Of a stretch of 64,000 bases of DNA, positions 31,990 through 42,660 are shown piece by piece. A model generated the notes under the pieces. That model was not told where the DNA came from, did not search any database, and was given only the letters and a program-made list of their open reading frames with translations. Source of the DNA: Prorocentrum cordatum (Eukaryota; Sar; Dinophyceae; Prorocentrales; Prorocentraceae). Location: contig CAUYUJ010017796.1 in assembly GCA_963575745.1 (NCBI GenBank), positions 160,350-224,349 on the forward strand, in the 5' to 3' direction. Within the stretch, counting starts at the first letter, position 1. Each line of letters starts with the position of its first letter. The position numbers and the translations under genes were made by a program.

Positions 31990-32430
31990 CGACAACACGC
32001 ACACGCACGCACACGCACACGCACACGCACACGCACACGCACACGCACACGCACACGCACACGCACACGCACACGCACACGCACACGCACACGCACACGC
32101 ACACGCACACGCACACGCACACGCACACGCACACGCACACGCACACACGCACACGCACACGCACACGCACACGCACACGCACACGCACACGCACACGCAC
32201 ACGCACACGCACACGCACACGCACACGCACACGCACACGCACACGCACACGCACACGCACACGCACACGCACACGCACGCACACGCACACGCACACTCAC
32301 ACGCACACGCACACGCACACGCACACGCACACACGCACACACACACACACACACACGCGCGCGCGCGCACGCACGCACGTAAACACGCAAGCACGCACAC
32401 CCACGCACGCGCGTCCACGCCACCGCACAT
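31990..32430 (+). repeat. Long CACACG microsatellite
   Basis: About 440 bp of CACACG repeats, shifting to CA and CG dinucleotides near 32340-32375. Frames yield His/Ala, Thr/Arg or Cys/Val alternations only. Confidence 0.95.
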
Positions 32431-32459
32431 GAACATATCAACGCGAAGCGACTAGAACG

Positions 32460-32760
32460 CATGTTTTACAGGATTCAGACACGAATTGCTACATCATTTA
32501 AACACGATTTTCAATGATTTAGACACGGCGCTTAACACATGCATACAGGATTTAGACACGGCTTATACACGTTCGGTTAGACATGGATCGACTTGTTCAA
32601 CACGCCTGAGATTTAGACACGATTTAGACACTCATGCACGGGGCCTGCACGAGAATGCGATACACGCGCGGGTGTTTAAATCCTGCCCGAATCGCTGAAA
32701 TGATGCCCCCGCTGCAGCGAGAACGCATTAGACACGGAACGGGTCTAAATTATTTAGACG
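32460..32760 (+). repeat. TTTAGACACG interspersed repeats, right block
   Basis: GATTTAGACACGG, ATTTAGACACGATTTAGACA and related words recur at irregular spacing. Same family as 28925-29150. No gene. Confidence 0.75.
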
Positions 32761-32764
32761 CCGT

Positions 32765-32860
32765 GCTCCAGTCCGAAATCCGGCTTAATCTGGCTTCATC
32801 CGGGCTTGATCCCGCTTAATCCGGCTCGATCCCGCTTAATCCGGCTTAGTCCGAGGCCCA
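32765..32860 (+). repeat. 10-bp AATCCGGCTT / GATCCCGCTT repeats
   Basis: Eight or so head-to-tail units alternating AATCCGGCTT and GATCCCGCTT with small changes. Confidence 0.8.
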
Positions 32861-33483
32861 CTCCAGCGAAACAGCCCCCCAGTGGGGCGTAATCCTTTTT
32901 TAATCTTTCCGGCGAAAACCTCCCAGTAGTTGCCTCCAAGCTTTCTGGGTTCTGAGAACATGTCGTGGTAGGCTTGTGGGAATGAGTGCCTGGACGGTCG
33001 GCCCCTGCTCAGTCCTCCGCACGGCGAGTGGCGGCTCGCCCCTCACCTCGCGCTCGGCCGGCGCCGCGTCCCTCCCTGGCCCGCGGTGGCAGCCACTGGC
33101 TGCCAGTCAGCAGGTGGCGTGAGGGCGGGCACGTCCCTCCACGGGAGGAGTATCCAGCATAGTCCGCTAACAGATAGCAATAGGGGGCACGATCGTTTGA
33201 ACATGTCTGCCACTTTTTTCCCGTTGTTTTTGGTGTGTATATATATATATATGTGTATATGTGTGTGTATATATATATATATATCAGTTTCTCTTCAGGT
33301 ATCCGCCTGTAGGAGGACGTGCCCGACCTGAAGGTCGTGGGGTTCAGCGCGCAGGTGGGGCCCAGGCGGAGTTCCGGATGCTGCAGGGTCCTGCCCTGTC
33401 GGGCTCTGGCCGGGCCGGCTTCGGGGGGCCGCCCGCGGCCAGCGGAGGTGGCTTTGCCTCGCTCATGGGCTGAGCCGGGTTTG
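32861..33483. other. Stretch with a TA microsatellite and no supported gene
   Basis: TATATA/TGTGTG simple sequence lies at 33235-33286. To its right, 33298-33473 is GC-rich and ends in an open frame closing FASLMG-stop after a TTCTCTTCAG acceptor-like tract; it could be a terminal exon but nothing upstream supports it. Confidence 0.45.
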
Positions 33484-33740
33484 GCAGTTTTTTAGATTGG
33501 CTGGGCAAGGTTTGCTCCTCCTCCTCCTCCTCCTCCTCCTCCTCCCCCTTCTTTTCCTGCTCCTGCTCCTGCTCCTCCTCCTCCTCCTCCTGCTCCTCCT
33601 CCTCTCCTCCTCCTCCTCCTCCTCCTCCTCCTCCTCCTCCTCCTCCTCCCCCTCCTCCGATTTACGCTGCGCTGCGATTTACGGGCTGAGCCCGTAAATC
33701 GCAGCGCAGTTTTTTTTTAGATTGGTTGGGCAAGGTTTGC
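33484..33740 (+). repeat. Direct repeats enclosing a CTC tract and hairpin
   Basis: GCAG-Tn-AGATTGG(C/T)TGGGCAAGG occurs at 33484-33515 (T6) and 33706-33740 (T9). Between them lie CTC-triplet simple sequence (33515-33658) and a perfect hairpin (33667-33709). Confidence 0.8.
33667..33718 (+). other. Perfect 20-bp hairpin followed by T9
   Basis: Arms 33667-33686 and 33690-33709 are exact reverse complements, with loop TGA (33687-33689), followed by nine T (33710-33718). In bacteria this would look like an intrinsic terminator; in a nuclear genome it may be a foldback element or an RNA 3' end. Function unknown. Confidence 0.8.
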
Positions 33741-34611
33741 GCTGAGATAGGTCAGTCCATGCCCGAAGCTCAGCGGTTGCATTGGCGAGATGCTGGTTCT
33801 GGGGGCCGCCCTGGGCGACCCGTCTACTGCGAGCCCCAGAGTAATATTGGGAGGACCCCCCAGCAACGAAACAGTCATTACGTATTCTTCCACTTCGGTT
33901 GCGGCGGCTACGGAGTTGCGGCGTTTCAGCTTCTGCTGCCTGCTAGGATTCGCGAACTTTTCCCTTGGTCCCAAATTTTTTGTTCCATGTGTACCCGCTG
34001 TGCCAACACGCAAGTGTATCCTATTATTTTACCCGTCGACTGGTGCCGTCTGGACTCAGGCTCTCGGCCCATTTGAACAACGGTTAGGTGCTGAAGCTGG
34101 CCCTTGAATCTGCGCCCTCGACGCTGCGCGGCGGCGGGTCAATGAGAGGGGCCTTTGGCACCTGCCAGGGGCTGCCGAGGCGAACGGTGGCTGGGTAGGT
34201 GCAAATGCTGGCGGTGGCAGAGCCCTGTACGACCCTCCGGGACGTGGGCCCAGCCGCGGCGCAGCGGGCAACATGCCATCGGGGTCCCAGCATGTCGTTG
34301 CGGCGAGCGTCAGCATCGTCAGGGTCCCACACAACTCCTCGCGACGGGGGCCCGACCACGGAGTCCTACGGCTCGCCTTCGCGATGGTGGGCGCTGCCGC
34401 GGCGGGGGACCCCATTCTTGCCCTTGGGCCCGATCTTTCCGCCGCGGGCGGGGGCGGGAGTCCAGGGCGGGACGGGAGCCCCGATCGCGGTGGGCCCCAT
34501 GGGGGATGGGTAGGGCTTCGAGACCTAACCCGCGCTACTCTCTTGCGCGGGTGCGGCGCAGTGCGGGCGGAGGGGGATGGATCTCCGACGCTCGCAGCGT
34601 CTGGTGGGGGG
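33741..34611. other. Stretch with no supported gene
   Basis: Mixed then GC-rich DNA. A diverged copy of the 36430-37060 repeat lies at about 34400-34530 (TAGGGCTTCGAGACC at 34508). Confidence 0.5.
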
Positions 34612-35055
34612 GCCCCCTCGCTGCTCAGAGAGCCGCTGCGACAGGGAGCTGGAAATCAGCGCCATCGGCTACGACGCTGGCCCCAGCGCCTGCGCTACGA
34701 GACGGCCGAGCCGCGGCGGCAGGCTTTGGCGCTGCTCAGCGAGCTGCGGCGAGAGGAAGTTGGGGACCAGCCTTAGCAGCTTCAGCGCCGGGACCAGCGC
34801 CTCCGGGTCGAGAAGGGTGAGCCGTCGCACCAGGCTCCAGCATTGCCCGGCGACCTGCGGCCACAGACCGCTGGAAACCAGCACTTTCGGGTACCACGCT
34901 GGCCTAAGCGCCTGCATTGCGGGACGGCCGAGCCGCGGCGGCAGGCTCTGGCGCTGTTCAGCGAGCTGCGGCGAGCGGAAGCTGGATATTTGCCTCAACA
35001 GCTACAGCGCCGGGATCAGCGCCTGCGGGTCGAGAAGGGTGAGCCGTCGCAGCAG
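34612..35055 (+). pseudogene. Two 222-bp units encoding a 74-residue repeat, decayed
   Basis: Units 34612-34833 and 34834-35055 are in the same frame. Shared translated words: GNQ, RWPxRL, AEPRRQALAL(L/F)SELRR and QLQRRDQRLRVEKGEPS. A stop (TAG at about 34774) breaks the first unit. A period of exactly 74 codons and better conservation in this frame suggest a former repetitive, probably helical Gln/Arg/Leu-rich protein. No family recognised, and no start or end can be set. Confidence 0.45.
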
Positions 35056-35214
35056 GCCGGAAGCTCGCCGCTCTATGGGCGGGGGGGAGAACGCGCTGGA
35101 GCTCCTGGGCCGCGCAAGGGGCACGCCGACGGGGAGGAAACGCAGGAGGCGGGCCCCGGCAGCCGAGGGCCATCAATGACGGATTGCCCCTCCTTTCGTG
35201 CGCCCGTCGAAGGG

Positions 35215-35345
35215 CGAAGGAGGAGGAGGAGGAGGAGGAGGAGGAGGAGGAGGAGGAGGAGGAGGATATGGAGGAGGAGGAGGAGGAGGAGGAGGAGGAG
35301 GAGGAGAAGGAGGAGGAGAAGGAGGAGGAGGAGGAGGAGGAGGCT
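35215..35345 (+). repeat. GGA microsatellite
   Basis: Almost pure GGA/GGAGAA triplets with one TAT interruption near 35267. Confidence 0.92.
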
Positions 35346-35579
35346 CAATGGCCAGCGCCAGCCCTGGGCATGGCCAGTGGCCACCCCCGTCGGGCAAGAA
35401 GGGGCGCAGTCGGCAACGCCGCGGCGCCCCCCTGACGGCCCCACCCAGGGCCGTGCTCGGCCCGCAGGGCCCGCTGAAACGCCAACGGATAGCGCAAGCG
35501 CCGCGGGCGTGGAGCCTAGCGAGGCTGTCATCAGCGCCGGGCCGAACACGGGCTAAGGAGGGCGCGCCTCGCTGGACCA

Positions 35580-36370
35580 GCAGCACCTGGCCTTGGCGAC
35601 GAGCAGGTGGAGATCGACGCCGCGCGCGCCGACAGACTCGCCGACGGCCGCGCCGACGACCTGACCGACAACGGGCGCCCCGCAGCCTCGCCGACAGTTT
35701 CCCCGGCGGCTCCGCGGGCAGCCTGGCCGACAACTTCAGCGGCAGCTGGGCCCCGCGCGACCCTTCAGGACGCGGCTCACGTCGGCGCGCTGGCGCGAGA
35801 GCGACCCGCGGGCTCCGCAGCAACTGACTTCAGCGACAAGCAGGTGGATATCGACGTCGCGCACGCCGGCGACCGACAGCCAACGCCGACGGCCTCGCCG
35901 ACAGGGGGCGGCCCGCAGCCTCGCCGTCAGCTTCGCCAGCGGCTTCGCCCAGAGCTTCGCCGACAGCTTCTGTTGCAGCGAGGCCCCGCGCCCCCCTTCG
36001 AACGCGGGCCGCGCTGGCGGGAGGGCGGGCCGCAGGCTGCGTGGTCGAGCGTCAGCATCGGCGGAGCTCCACGCGACCCTTCGGGACAGGGGCCACCGCG
36101 GGGGTCTCCGCGAGTCCTACGCGCGGGGCCCCTGTGAGCCCGGCACGGAAAGCGAGCCTGACGTCGGCCTCGCCGACAGCGGGCGGCCCGCAGCCTCGCC
36201 AACAGCTTCGCAAGCAGGTCCGCCGACAGCATCGCCGACAGTTTCAGCAGCAGCGGGGTCCCCACGCGACCCTTCGGGACGGGGGCCGCGCTGGCGCGCT
36301 GGCGGGAGAGCGGGCCGCAGGCTCCGTGGCCAGCTGGAGCCAGCGGTTCCCGCATCGCCGCTCGAAAGAT
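35580..36370. repeat. GC-rich repeats with CGCCGACAG words
   Basis: About three imperfect units of roughly 240-260 bp share CGCGACCCTTCGGGAC, GCCGCGCTGGCG and GGGCCGCAGGCT (near 35755, 35995 and 36260), separated by runs of GCCGACAGC-like 12-bp words. The minus strand reads as LSARL/LLAKLLARL alternations. No intact gene. Confidence 0.6.
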
Positions 36371-36429
36371 AAGATCCCCCCCGCTCAGGGGCCGTCGACC
36401 GCGCGCCCTGGGGCGGGCCCCGGGCGGAG

Positions 36430-37060
36430 TTCAAAGGCGGTCCCCGAGCAGAGGGGGGTTCCGTGCGGTACTCCAGGGTGCCTCCAGGATCGTCTTGAAC
36501 CCCACCCTCTGGCGGGCCCGCATCCCTCCGTCGCGGCGGGGTTGGGGGGCTCTGGGCGGGAGGGGTGGTGCCCCCACCGTGGAGGGCCCTGGCCCCATGG
36601 AGGATTGGCAGGGCTTCGAGGCCGCGCCCATTGCGGCCGTGCCCGCTGCGGCACTCTGGCGTGCCTTTGGGATCGTCTTGAAACCCCGCCCTTCGGTGGG
36701 CGCCGTCACGGCGGGGCCCCCCTCCCTGCCCGTGGACCCCCATCATTCGGCCGCGGCGGGGGTGGGTGTCCAGGGCGGGAGGGGTGCCCCAATCGCAGAG
36801 GGCCTTGCGGAGGATGGGCAGGGCTTCGAGACCGAGCCCTCGCGACCCGGCTTGCTGCGGCACTCTGCGGCGCGTATCGTTTGGAGCCCCACCCTCGCCT
36901 CGGGTCGCGCGGGGGGCCTCTTTCTTGCCCGTGGACCCCTTTCCTCCCGCCGCGGCGGGGGACGGGGTCAAGGGCGGGAGGGGTGCCCCAACCGCGGAGG
37001 GCCCTTTGGAAGGTGGGCAGGGCTTCGGGACCGCGCAGCGGTTTCACTCTCACGGCACCG
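36430..37060 (+). repeat. About 205-bp GC-rich tandem repeat, three units
   Basis: GCAGGGCTTCGAG-type landmarks lie at 36608, 36818 and 37017 (spacings about 210 and 199 bp). Each is preceded by GGGCGGGAGGGGTG and by a CGTGGACCCC-like phrase. A more diverged unit is at about 34400-34530. Confidence 0.75.
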
Positions 37061-37380
37061 CGAGCCCGGCTCTGGCCACGCGGCTGGCCCCTGCCTGCAG
37101 AGCAAGCGACTGGGGCATCAAGTCCTCGGGAGCGAACGCATCCCGCGTCGGGCTCGGCTCGGCGGCACCCCGGTGAGGCCGGGCGGGCCCCGACGCGCGT
37201 CCGCGGGGGCGCCCCGTGTTCCGCCTCCGTGGATCGAGGTGGCGCCGGATGGGCCCTGGGCGCTCGCGCAGCGTCCGCGGGGGGCGGGCCCGGGAGCCGC
37301 CTCCTCGCCTCCAGGGCTCCTGGCCCACTCCCATCGCAAGGGGGGGCGGAATCCCAGGTCCTCGGAGTGGCAGGGGCCCT

Positions 37381-37650
37381 GCGCCTGCGCAGCGCGCACA
37401 GGGCCCCGCGGAGCCGCCACCCGTGAAGGAGAGAGGCGTCGCCCGTAAAAAGAGAGGCACCATCGCAGCGCAGCGCGTCTGTGTTTCGTCTTCGGCTGCC
37501 CGACGTGCGTTGCCATTTGGGCTCAGGCGCTCGGCCGATCTGAACCACCCGCCGCCACCACCCTGGGGCCTCAATTTCCTGGGGGCGGCAGGAGCTCCGC
37601 GCAGCGCACGGGGCCCCGCGGTGCCGCCACCTATAAGAAGAGGCATCACC
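37381..37650 (+). repeat. About 210-bp direct duplication
   Basis: CGCAGCGCGCACAGGGCCCC (37386) and CGCAGCGCACGGGGCCCC (37596) each lead into a GCCGCCACC phrase, GAAG/GAGAGGC and CACC. The stretch to its right (37651-38600) is mixed in composition, with no supported gene. Confidence 0.6.
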
Positions 37651-38600
37651 GCCATTTCGTGTCCATCTATTTCTTTCATCGCACTGCTATTCGGGCTCAT
37701 CGGGTATGTTTATTTCTATGAAATGTTTCTATACATGTATGTATACACACGTTTATAGAGTTCCTGGGCTCACATTGGCTGATCTGTGCGCCTCTATGTA
37801 AGCTATGTCGGCTTGGGTCCGAGTCAAGTTTTGCTCAAGATCGACTTGAGTTGGCAGACGTTCGACGCAGCCTCGACGCATGAGCGCACCGCCAAGGGGT
37901 GAGATATGCCTTTTGCCGACGAGAATGGGGGAGAAAGTCTGCCACTACGGGCACTGCGGGGGAAAGCCGGGGGCGGCCAATTCCCCCCCCTCCATCCGCC
38001 CACCCCCCCCCACACCACCTCCGCGCCCACTCCTGGACTGGACGGTCGGTTCCCCAACAGCATTGGGGACGAGGAGGAAAAGGACGAGGAGGAGAGGACG
38101 AGAAGGACGAACCTGTATAGGAGGGAGGGAGAGAAGCAGGTACTTGTGAGAAGCGAGGGAACTGGAGTGATGGGCGATCTTCACTTCATTGTTGTTGCTT
38201 GCCTTCGTTCCTTGAGCGTGTGCTCTTCAGCTTTTGTATATCATCATATGTTTGGCAACGTTGTTGTTTGTTCGTTGTTTGATGCTGATGTGGTGACCAA
38301 GTTCCTTCCCATCCTCCCCCTTGTCTCTTAATTGTTCCTGGGGAGGAGAATGGACGATCATGGGGAGGAGGAATGATATAGCGAAGGGAAGAGCAAAGTT
38401 GTTGATCCACTTCTTTCTGTCGTCGCAGAGAGCGATGTTGCTCATCGCCCTGCCATGTCTTCGCCACAGGTCTCTTTCAAGAGACTGGGCAGTAGCAGAA
38501 GGCGTAGAAGCAGGATGAGGAGATTCTCGTATGTTCCCTCTCCACCCCGATCTCGCTTCTTTTACCCATCTCGCTTTCCTGGGCCACGTGCTTACACTCC
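37651..38600. other. Left boundary DNA of the gene array
   Basis: No gene recognised. It includes GAGGAGAGGACG-type purine sequence (38065-38140) and a pyrimidine-rich tract ending TCCGTCTTTCAG (38600-38612), a candidate trans-splice acceptor for copy A. The conserved 5' flank found upstream of copies B-G is absent here, so this is the edge of the array. Confidence 0.5.
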
Positions 38601-38757
38601 TTCCGTCTTTCAGCCCTCGTCTGCTGCAATCCTGGTTCGAGAAGCGAGCCAGTGAGTTCCAACGTTCTAGCAGATTCTCTGCATACAGGCCCTTTTGCCG
38701 GCTGCGACTGGCAATCGACATTGCGAGGTACCGTTCGTCTTTGGTCGAGGTGGCAGC

Positions 38758-39795
38758 ATGGGGGAGAAGACTTTCCAGATCATGGGTGCCCTCTCCTGCG
38801 TGGTGATGGCAGCCTCGGCAGCAGTCTTCTGCCTGCCGATGCACAGGCTCTCCTTCTTCACTGGCGGTTTCATTCGCGCCGCGCGCATCGAGACGCATCT
38901 CTTGACGGTGGAGTTCCAGGAGGACGGCAGCGGCTTCTGCAAGGCGATCAATTACTTGCGCCCCGGCACGTGCTCCGACGACAGCTTCAGCCTGGAGGAG
39001 GTCCAGCAGAGGTTCTGCGCCCCTGTGGTCGCCACGGCCTACCCGCAGGGCTGCCACGGCTTCCAGAACGCGTTCCGCCTCGGCATCGGGCTCGCCGTCT
39101 CCCTGGTGCTCAACACAGTCGGCCTGGTGTGCGTCCTCTTCGCCCTCCACAGCTACATCTACGGGCAGAGCCACAAGCGGTCCTACCGCAGCCTGGCGCT
39201 GATCGCGCTCGTGGTCTCTACCCTGCAGCTGGGCGCTGCCGTGAGCATGTACGGCCTCTTCGTCTTCAGGCACCTGGACGAGATGAAGGCCAGAGGCGCC
39301 AGCGGCATGGTCACCAAGTTTGTCTTCGCGGCGAGCGAGGGCATCGGGGCTTCCTTTGGCTTCTTCGCGTGCGCCAGCATCATCTTCTTGCAGCTGTTCA
39401 TGCTCGCGATCTGGCAGTACACCAAGACCTCGCAGGAGCAGAGCGACGAGGAGATCAGGGAGAAGAAGCTGTTCGCCGCCGGGTTGGAGGCCCACGCGGG
39501 CTACGGCGGTGTCCCGGCCGCGGCGCCGCCGGCGCAGCCCTGGCCGCAGGCCGAGCAGGTCCTCTACGTCCCCGGCGGCGCCGCGCCGCAGCAGTGGGAT
39601 CAGCCGCCCACCGGCTTCGGAGGCGCCGCCGGCGCGGGGCCGGCCCAGGCATGGCCCCAGGCCGGCGGCCCCGCGCCGCAGCAGTGGGACCAGCCTGCCG
39701 GGCTGCTGGCCCCGAGCACTTGCGAGAGCCAGCCCCTGGAGATGCGGCGGGGGCAGACCTACATGCCCGACGCCCCGCCGAGCAACGCGGTGTGA
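38758..39795 (+). CDS. Four-transmembrane protein, array copy A (uninterrupted)
   Basis: 345 residues, family not recognised. Predicted helices: 8-27, 108-133, 145-170 and 195-221. The long first loop (28-107) holds four Cys (61, 72, 87, 99), a layout like tetraspan proteins with a disulfide-bonded extracellular loop. The tail (222-345) is Pro/Gln/Ala/Gly-rich, with two PQQWDQP words and two PWPQAE/AWPQAG words, and is probably cytosolic. The start is the ATG in GGTGGCAGCATGG, conserved in all copies; the upstream in-frame ATG at 38695 is not aligned in copies B, D and G. Copy A alone has Asp at 75. It has no insert after codon 66. Function unknown; membrane location is inferred from hydrophobicity. 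Confidence 0.82.
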   Translation: MGEKTFQIMGALSCVVMAASAAVFCLPMHRLSFFTGGFIRAARIETHLLTVEFQEDGSGFCKAINYLRPGTCSDDSFSLEEVQQRFCAPVVATAYPQGCHGFQNAFRLGIGLAVSLVLNTVGLVCVLFALHSYIYGQSHKRSYRSLALIALVVSTLQLGAAVSMYGLFVFRHLDEMKARGASGMVTKFVFAASEGIGASFGFFACASIIFLQLFMLAIWQYTKTSQEQSDEEIREKKLFAAGLEAHAGYGGVPAAAPPAQPWPQAEQVLYVPGGAAPQQWDQPPTGFGGAAGAGPAQAWPQAGGPAPQQWDQPAGLLAPSTCESQPLEMRRGQTYMPDAPPSNAV

Positions 39796-42660
39796 GCCCA
39801 GGGCCCATTTCCCTGGCGGTCCCCGGCGCGCGGCCGCGGCGGGAGTGAGTCCTTGCCCCTGCTGGTCTTGCTCCGCCGTCCTCCTGCTGGTCGCCGCCCT
39901 CACTGCTCCTCCTCCTCGTCACAGTGTCCTGTTCATCGGAGACGCCTACGGCGAATCACCGCCGCCCACTGCCTGTTGGAAATGCCCATGCTATGTGTTC
40001 CCCGCGCCGTCGTGGAACCCCTTGGCGGAACACTGGGGACAGGAAGAGGAAGGAGGATGATGGGGAGGAGAAGAAGGAGGACGAGAAGGAGGAGGATGAG
40101 GATGAGAAGGAGGGGGTGGTCCTGGGAGCCTCTTTTGGGGCCTCTTGGGCCTTCTTAGCCTTCTTTGGGGCCTCTTGGGCCCTCTTTGGGGCCTCTTGGG
40201 GGCCTCTTGGGGGCCTTTTGGAGTCTTCTGGGGACCTCTAAAGGGACCTCTTGGCCTTCGGAGGCCTCCATGGGGCTCTGTGCGCAGGTCCCTCTTTGGG
40301 AGCTTTAGGGCCGTCTTGAAGGCCTCTGGGGACGTCTTGGGGCCGCCTTGGGGGCCTCTTCTTAGGGCCCTCTCGGGGGCCGTCTTGGGGGCCGTGTAGC
40401 TGGCCTCTCGGGGGCCTCTTGGGTCACCCTGGGGCGATCGTGAAGGCCTTTGGGGCCGCCTTGGAACATGGAGTATGGGAAGCCCACAAAAGCCGAGACC
40501 GCTAGACTGCTTGAACAAGCTGAGGACAATCATTGATTCGGGCCTCCTGGAGGTCCTCTTGGAGCCCTCTCGGGGCGGCTTGGGGGCCTCATGGGCCGTC
40601 TGGACGGCATTGAGCCGTCTTGGGGCCGTCTTGGACGTCTTGGAGGCGTCTCGGGACCGTGGAGGCCCTCCAGGGCCATCTTGGACGTCCTGGAGGCGTC
40701 TTGCTGGCCATCCTTGGCCGTCTTGGAGCCATCTTGGAGGCCATCTCGGGCCATCTTGGCCGTCTTGGAGGCGATTTGGGCAGCGGGGTACATAGTTTCG
40801 GCGGCGCTGTTGGGTCCTTCCCGGTGGCAGGCGGGATCGGACGAGACCCCACTGGGAGTTTCCGAAAGGGCCACCAACTACCTGGCATACAGCACGCCGT
40901 GCACCCCTGTGGCACGCCAACAGGAGGCGGCGGATCGCGATCGAAGATGCCTACGGCGAATCCCCGCCGCCCCCCTGCCTTTCACGACACGCCTGTGTGG
41001 CCGAACATGTGGGCAAAGTTTGGCCACGCGATTGGACCATGCGTTCTCCAAGCCGTTGAGGAAGCCCTCCGGGGAACACGTGGGGGAGGAAGAAGGAAGA
41101 AGAGGAGAAGAAGGAGGAGACCTCTTGGGAGCTTCTTGGGTCATTCTTGAGGCCTCCTGGGAACTTCCTGGGGGCCTCGTGGAGGCCTCTTGGGGGCCTC
41201 TTCGGCCTCTTGGAGGCCTTTGAGGGCTTCTTGGGGGCCTCGTTGGTCGTCTTACGGCGTTCCTGGCCCGTCTGACGCCGTCGGGAGCCGCCATGGGAGC
41301 CTCGTTGGGACGTCTTGGGGCCCTCTTGAAGCGCTTCAGAGTCGTCTTGAAGGCCATCGTTCCAGGCCTCTTGGGCCGTCTTGGCGCCTTGAGGGGCCGT
41401 CTTGGGAGCCTCTGGGGCGATCTTGGGGCAATCTTGGGGGCTGTTTTAGAAGCACATGCCCACGTCCGTCGAGCACGTGTCTTGCAACTCAGTGCTGTTG
41501 GCCTCTTCGGGCCCTTCTGGAGGACCTCTTGGAGGCCTCTTGCGCCTTTGCAGGGGCCTGCCTCCTGGGCGCTTCTTGTGCCGTCTTGGGCTCTCTTGGA
41601 CCATCTTGGCGGTCTTGGGGGCAAATTCAAACCGTTTTTGGAGGCCATCCCCACCTTGCCCGCCTCGGAGGCATCTTGGAGGCCATCTTGGTCGTGGCTA
41701 CTTGGAGGCGATTGGGCCAACATTTTGTGGCGACTTTTTGCAGCTTTCTGGTGGGCTGGGCCGGAGCCTCAGTTTTGTTCTCAACAGTGAACCAAGAGCC
41801 ACTAGAACTCCAGCATACCGGGCACCCCTGTGGGCCTCTTAGGGCGTTTCTTTGGACCTCTGCGGGGGCCTCTAGCGGTCTCGGAGGGGCCGCTTGGGAT
41901 TCTGGTCGAGGCTGTGGAGGCCATCTTCGAGGAGAGCGCGAAATTGCTGCTGAGGCCCCGCGGCCCCCTTTTGGACCAGCGTTGGGCCGTTTGGGGGGCC
42001 TCTTCGACGGTCTTGCTGGTCCTCGTGAGGTCTTTTGGGCCGCCTAGGGGTGTCGGAAGTTCAGAGCGGCGAGAACGCACAAAAACCAATTCATCCATCC
42101 GAAGGAACTCAGTGGTGTTTGCCTCCTGGTTCCCCCTTATGGTGTCTGCTTGGGTCCCTCTCGGAGCGACTTTAGGACCTCGGGGCCGTCCTGAGGCCAT
42201 CTTGGGCGGTCTTGGAGCCCTGTTGGACCCTTTTCAGACAGAGACAGAGGAAATTCTTGAGGAACACCCCATACACCAACACACATCGCTACAACAGTGC
42301 TCACGACCACTTTCCAGGCAACGCGCTGACATGCAGCACCCGAACACAACGCAATGCTGCAGCATAGCAGTGATAGTACAAAGAGGGTACCAGCAGATTG
42401 TGCAGTGGGCGCAGCGTTCCGTCACTATCGGCAGACACTGTTCTTGATCTCGTGCTTCCACCGTCATCGCTCCTCGGCGGGGCGATCTTCCTCCGTCAGT
42501 TACTCAGCCCTCCTTCGTTGCCACCCCGGCTCGAGAAACGAACCAGTGAGTTCCAACGTTCTAGCAGATTCTCTGCATACAGGCCCTCTTGCCGGCCGAA
42601 ACTGGCAATCTTTTTTGCGCGGTACGTGTGGTACCGTTCGTCTTTGGTCGAGGTGGCAGC
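39796..42660. repeat. Spacer A-B, type Y
   Basis: Begins with the gene's 3' region and a GGA-rich tract (40040-40110), then GGCCTCTTGG-type minisatellite interrupted by three core modules of about 75 bp (near 40470-40545, 41449-41510 and 42045-42130). A second head segment lies at 40949-41130. The last about 380 bp (42279-42660) is the conserved 5' flank, with AACACACATCGCTA, TGCTGCAGCATAGCAGTGAT and ACCGTTCGTCTTTGGTCGAG, and holds whatever promoter and spliced-leader acceptor copy B uses. Open frames here are repeat artefacts. Confidence 0.7.

Noticed and set aside
31990-32430. CRISPR or telomere array
   Set aside because: The repeat is a plain 6-bp CACACG microsatellite without spacers, and it does not match the usual TTTAGGG-type telomere repeat.
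33298-33473. Possible terminal exon ending FASLMG-stop
   Set aside because: The TTCTCTTCAG tract is acceptor-like, but there is no upstream exon, no donor and no family match.
33667-33718. Bacterial rho-independent terminator
   Set aside because: The shape fits, but DinoSL, satellites and LINEs show this is eukaryotic nuclear DNA, and no bacterial-type gene lies upstream.
36041-37448. Open frames of 317 and 461 codons
   Set aside because: They cover the about 205-bp GC-rich tandem repeat in several frames at once. Openness reflects about 70-75% GC; the units do not favour one frame.
38652-39848. 398-codon frame overlapping gene copy A in another frame (and equivalents in other copies)
   Set aside because: It is a shadow of the 345-residue frame: high GC3 opens the alternative frame. 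The 345-residue frame has hydrophobic helices and conserved Cys, and stays intact in type 1 copies.
40545-42047. Many 100-350-codon frames in the gene-array spacers on both strands
   Set aside because: Translations are periodic (GASWGPL, PKRPPRRP) and follow the GGCCTCTTGG minisatellite; the pattern recurs in every spacer in all frames.
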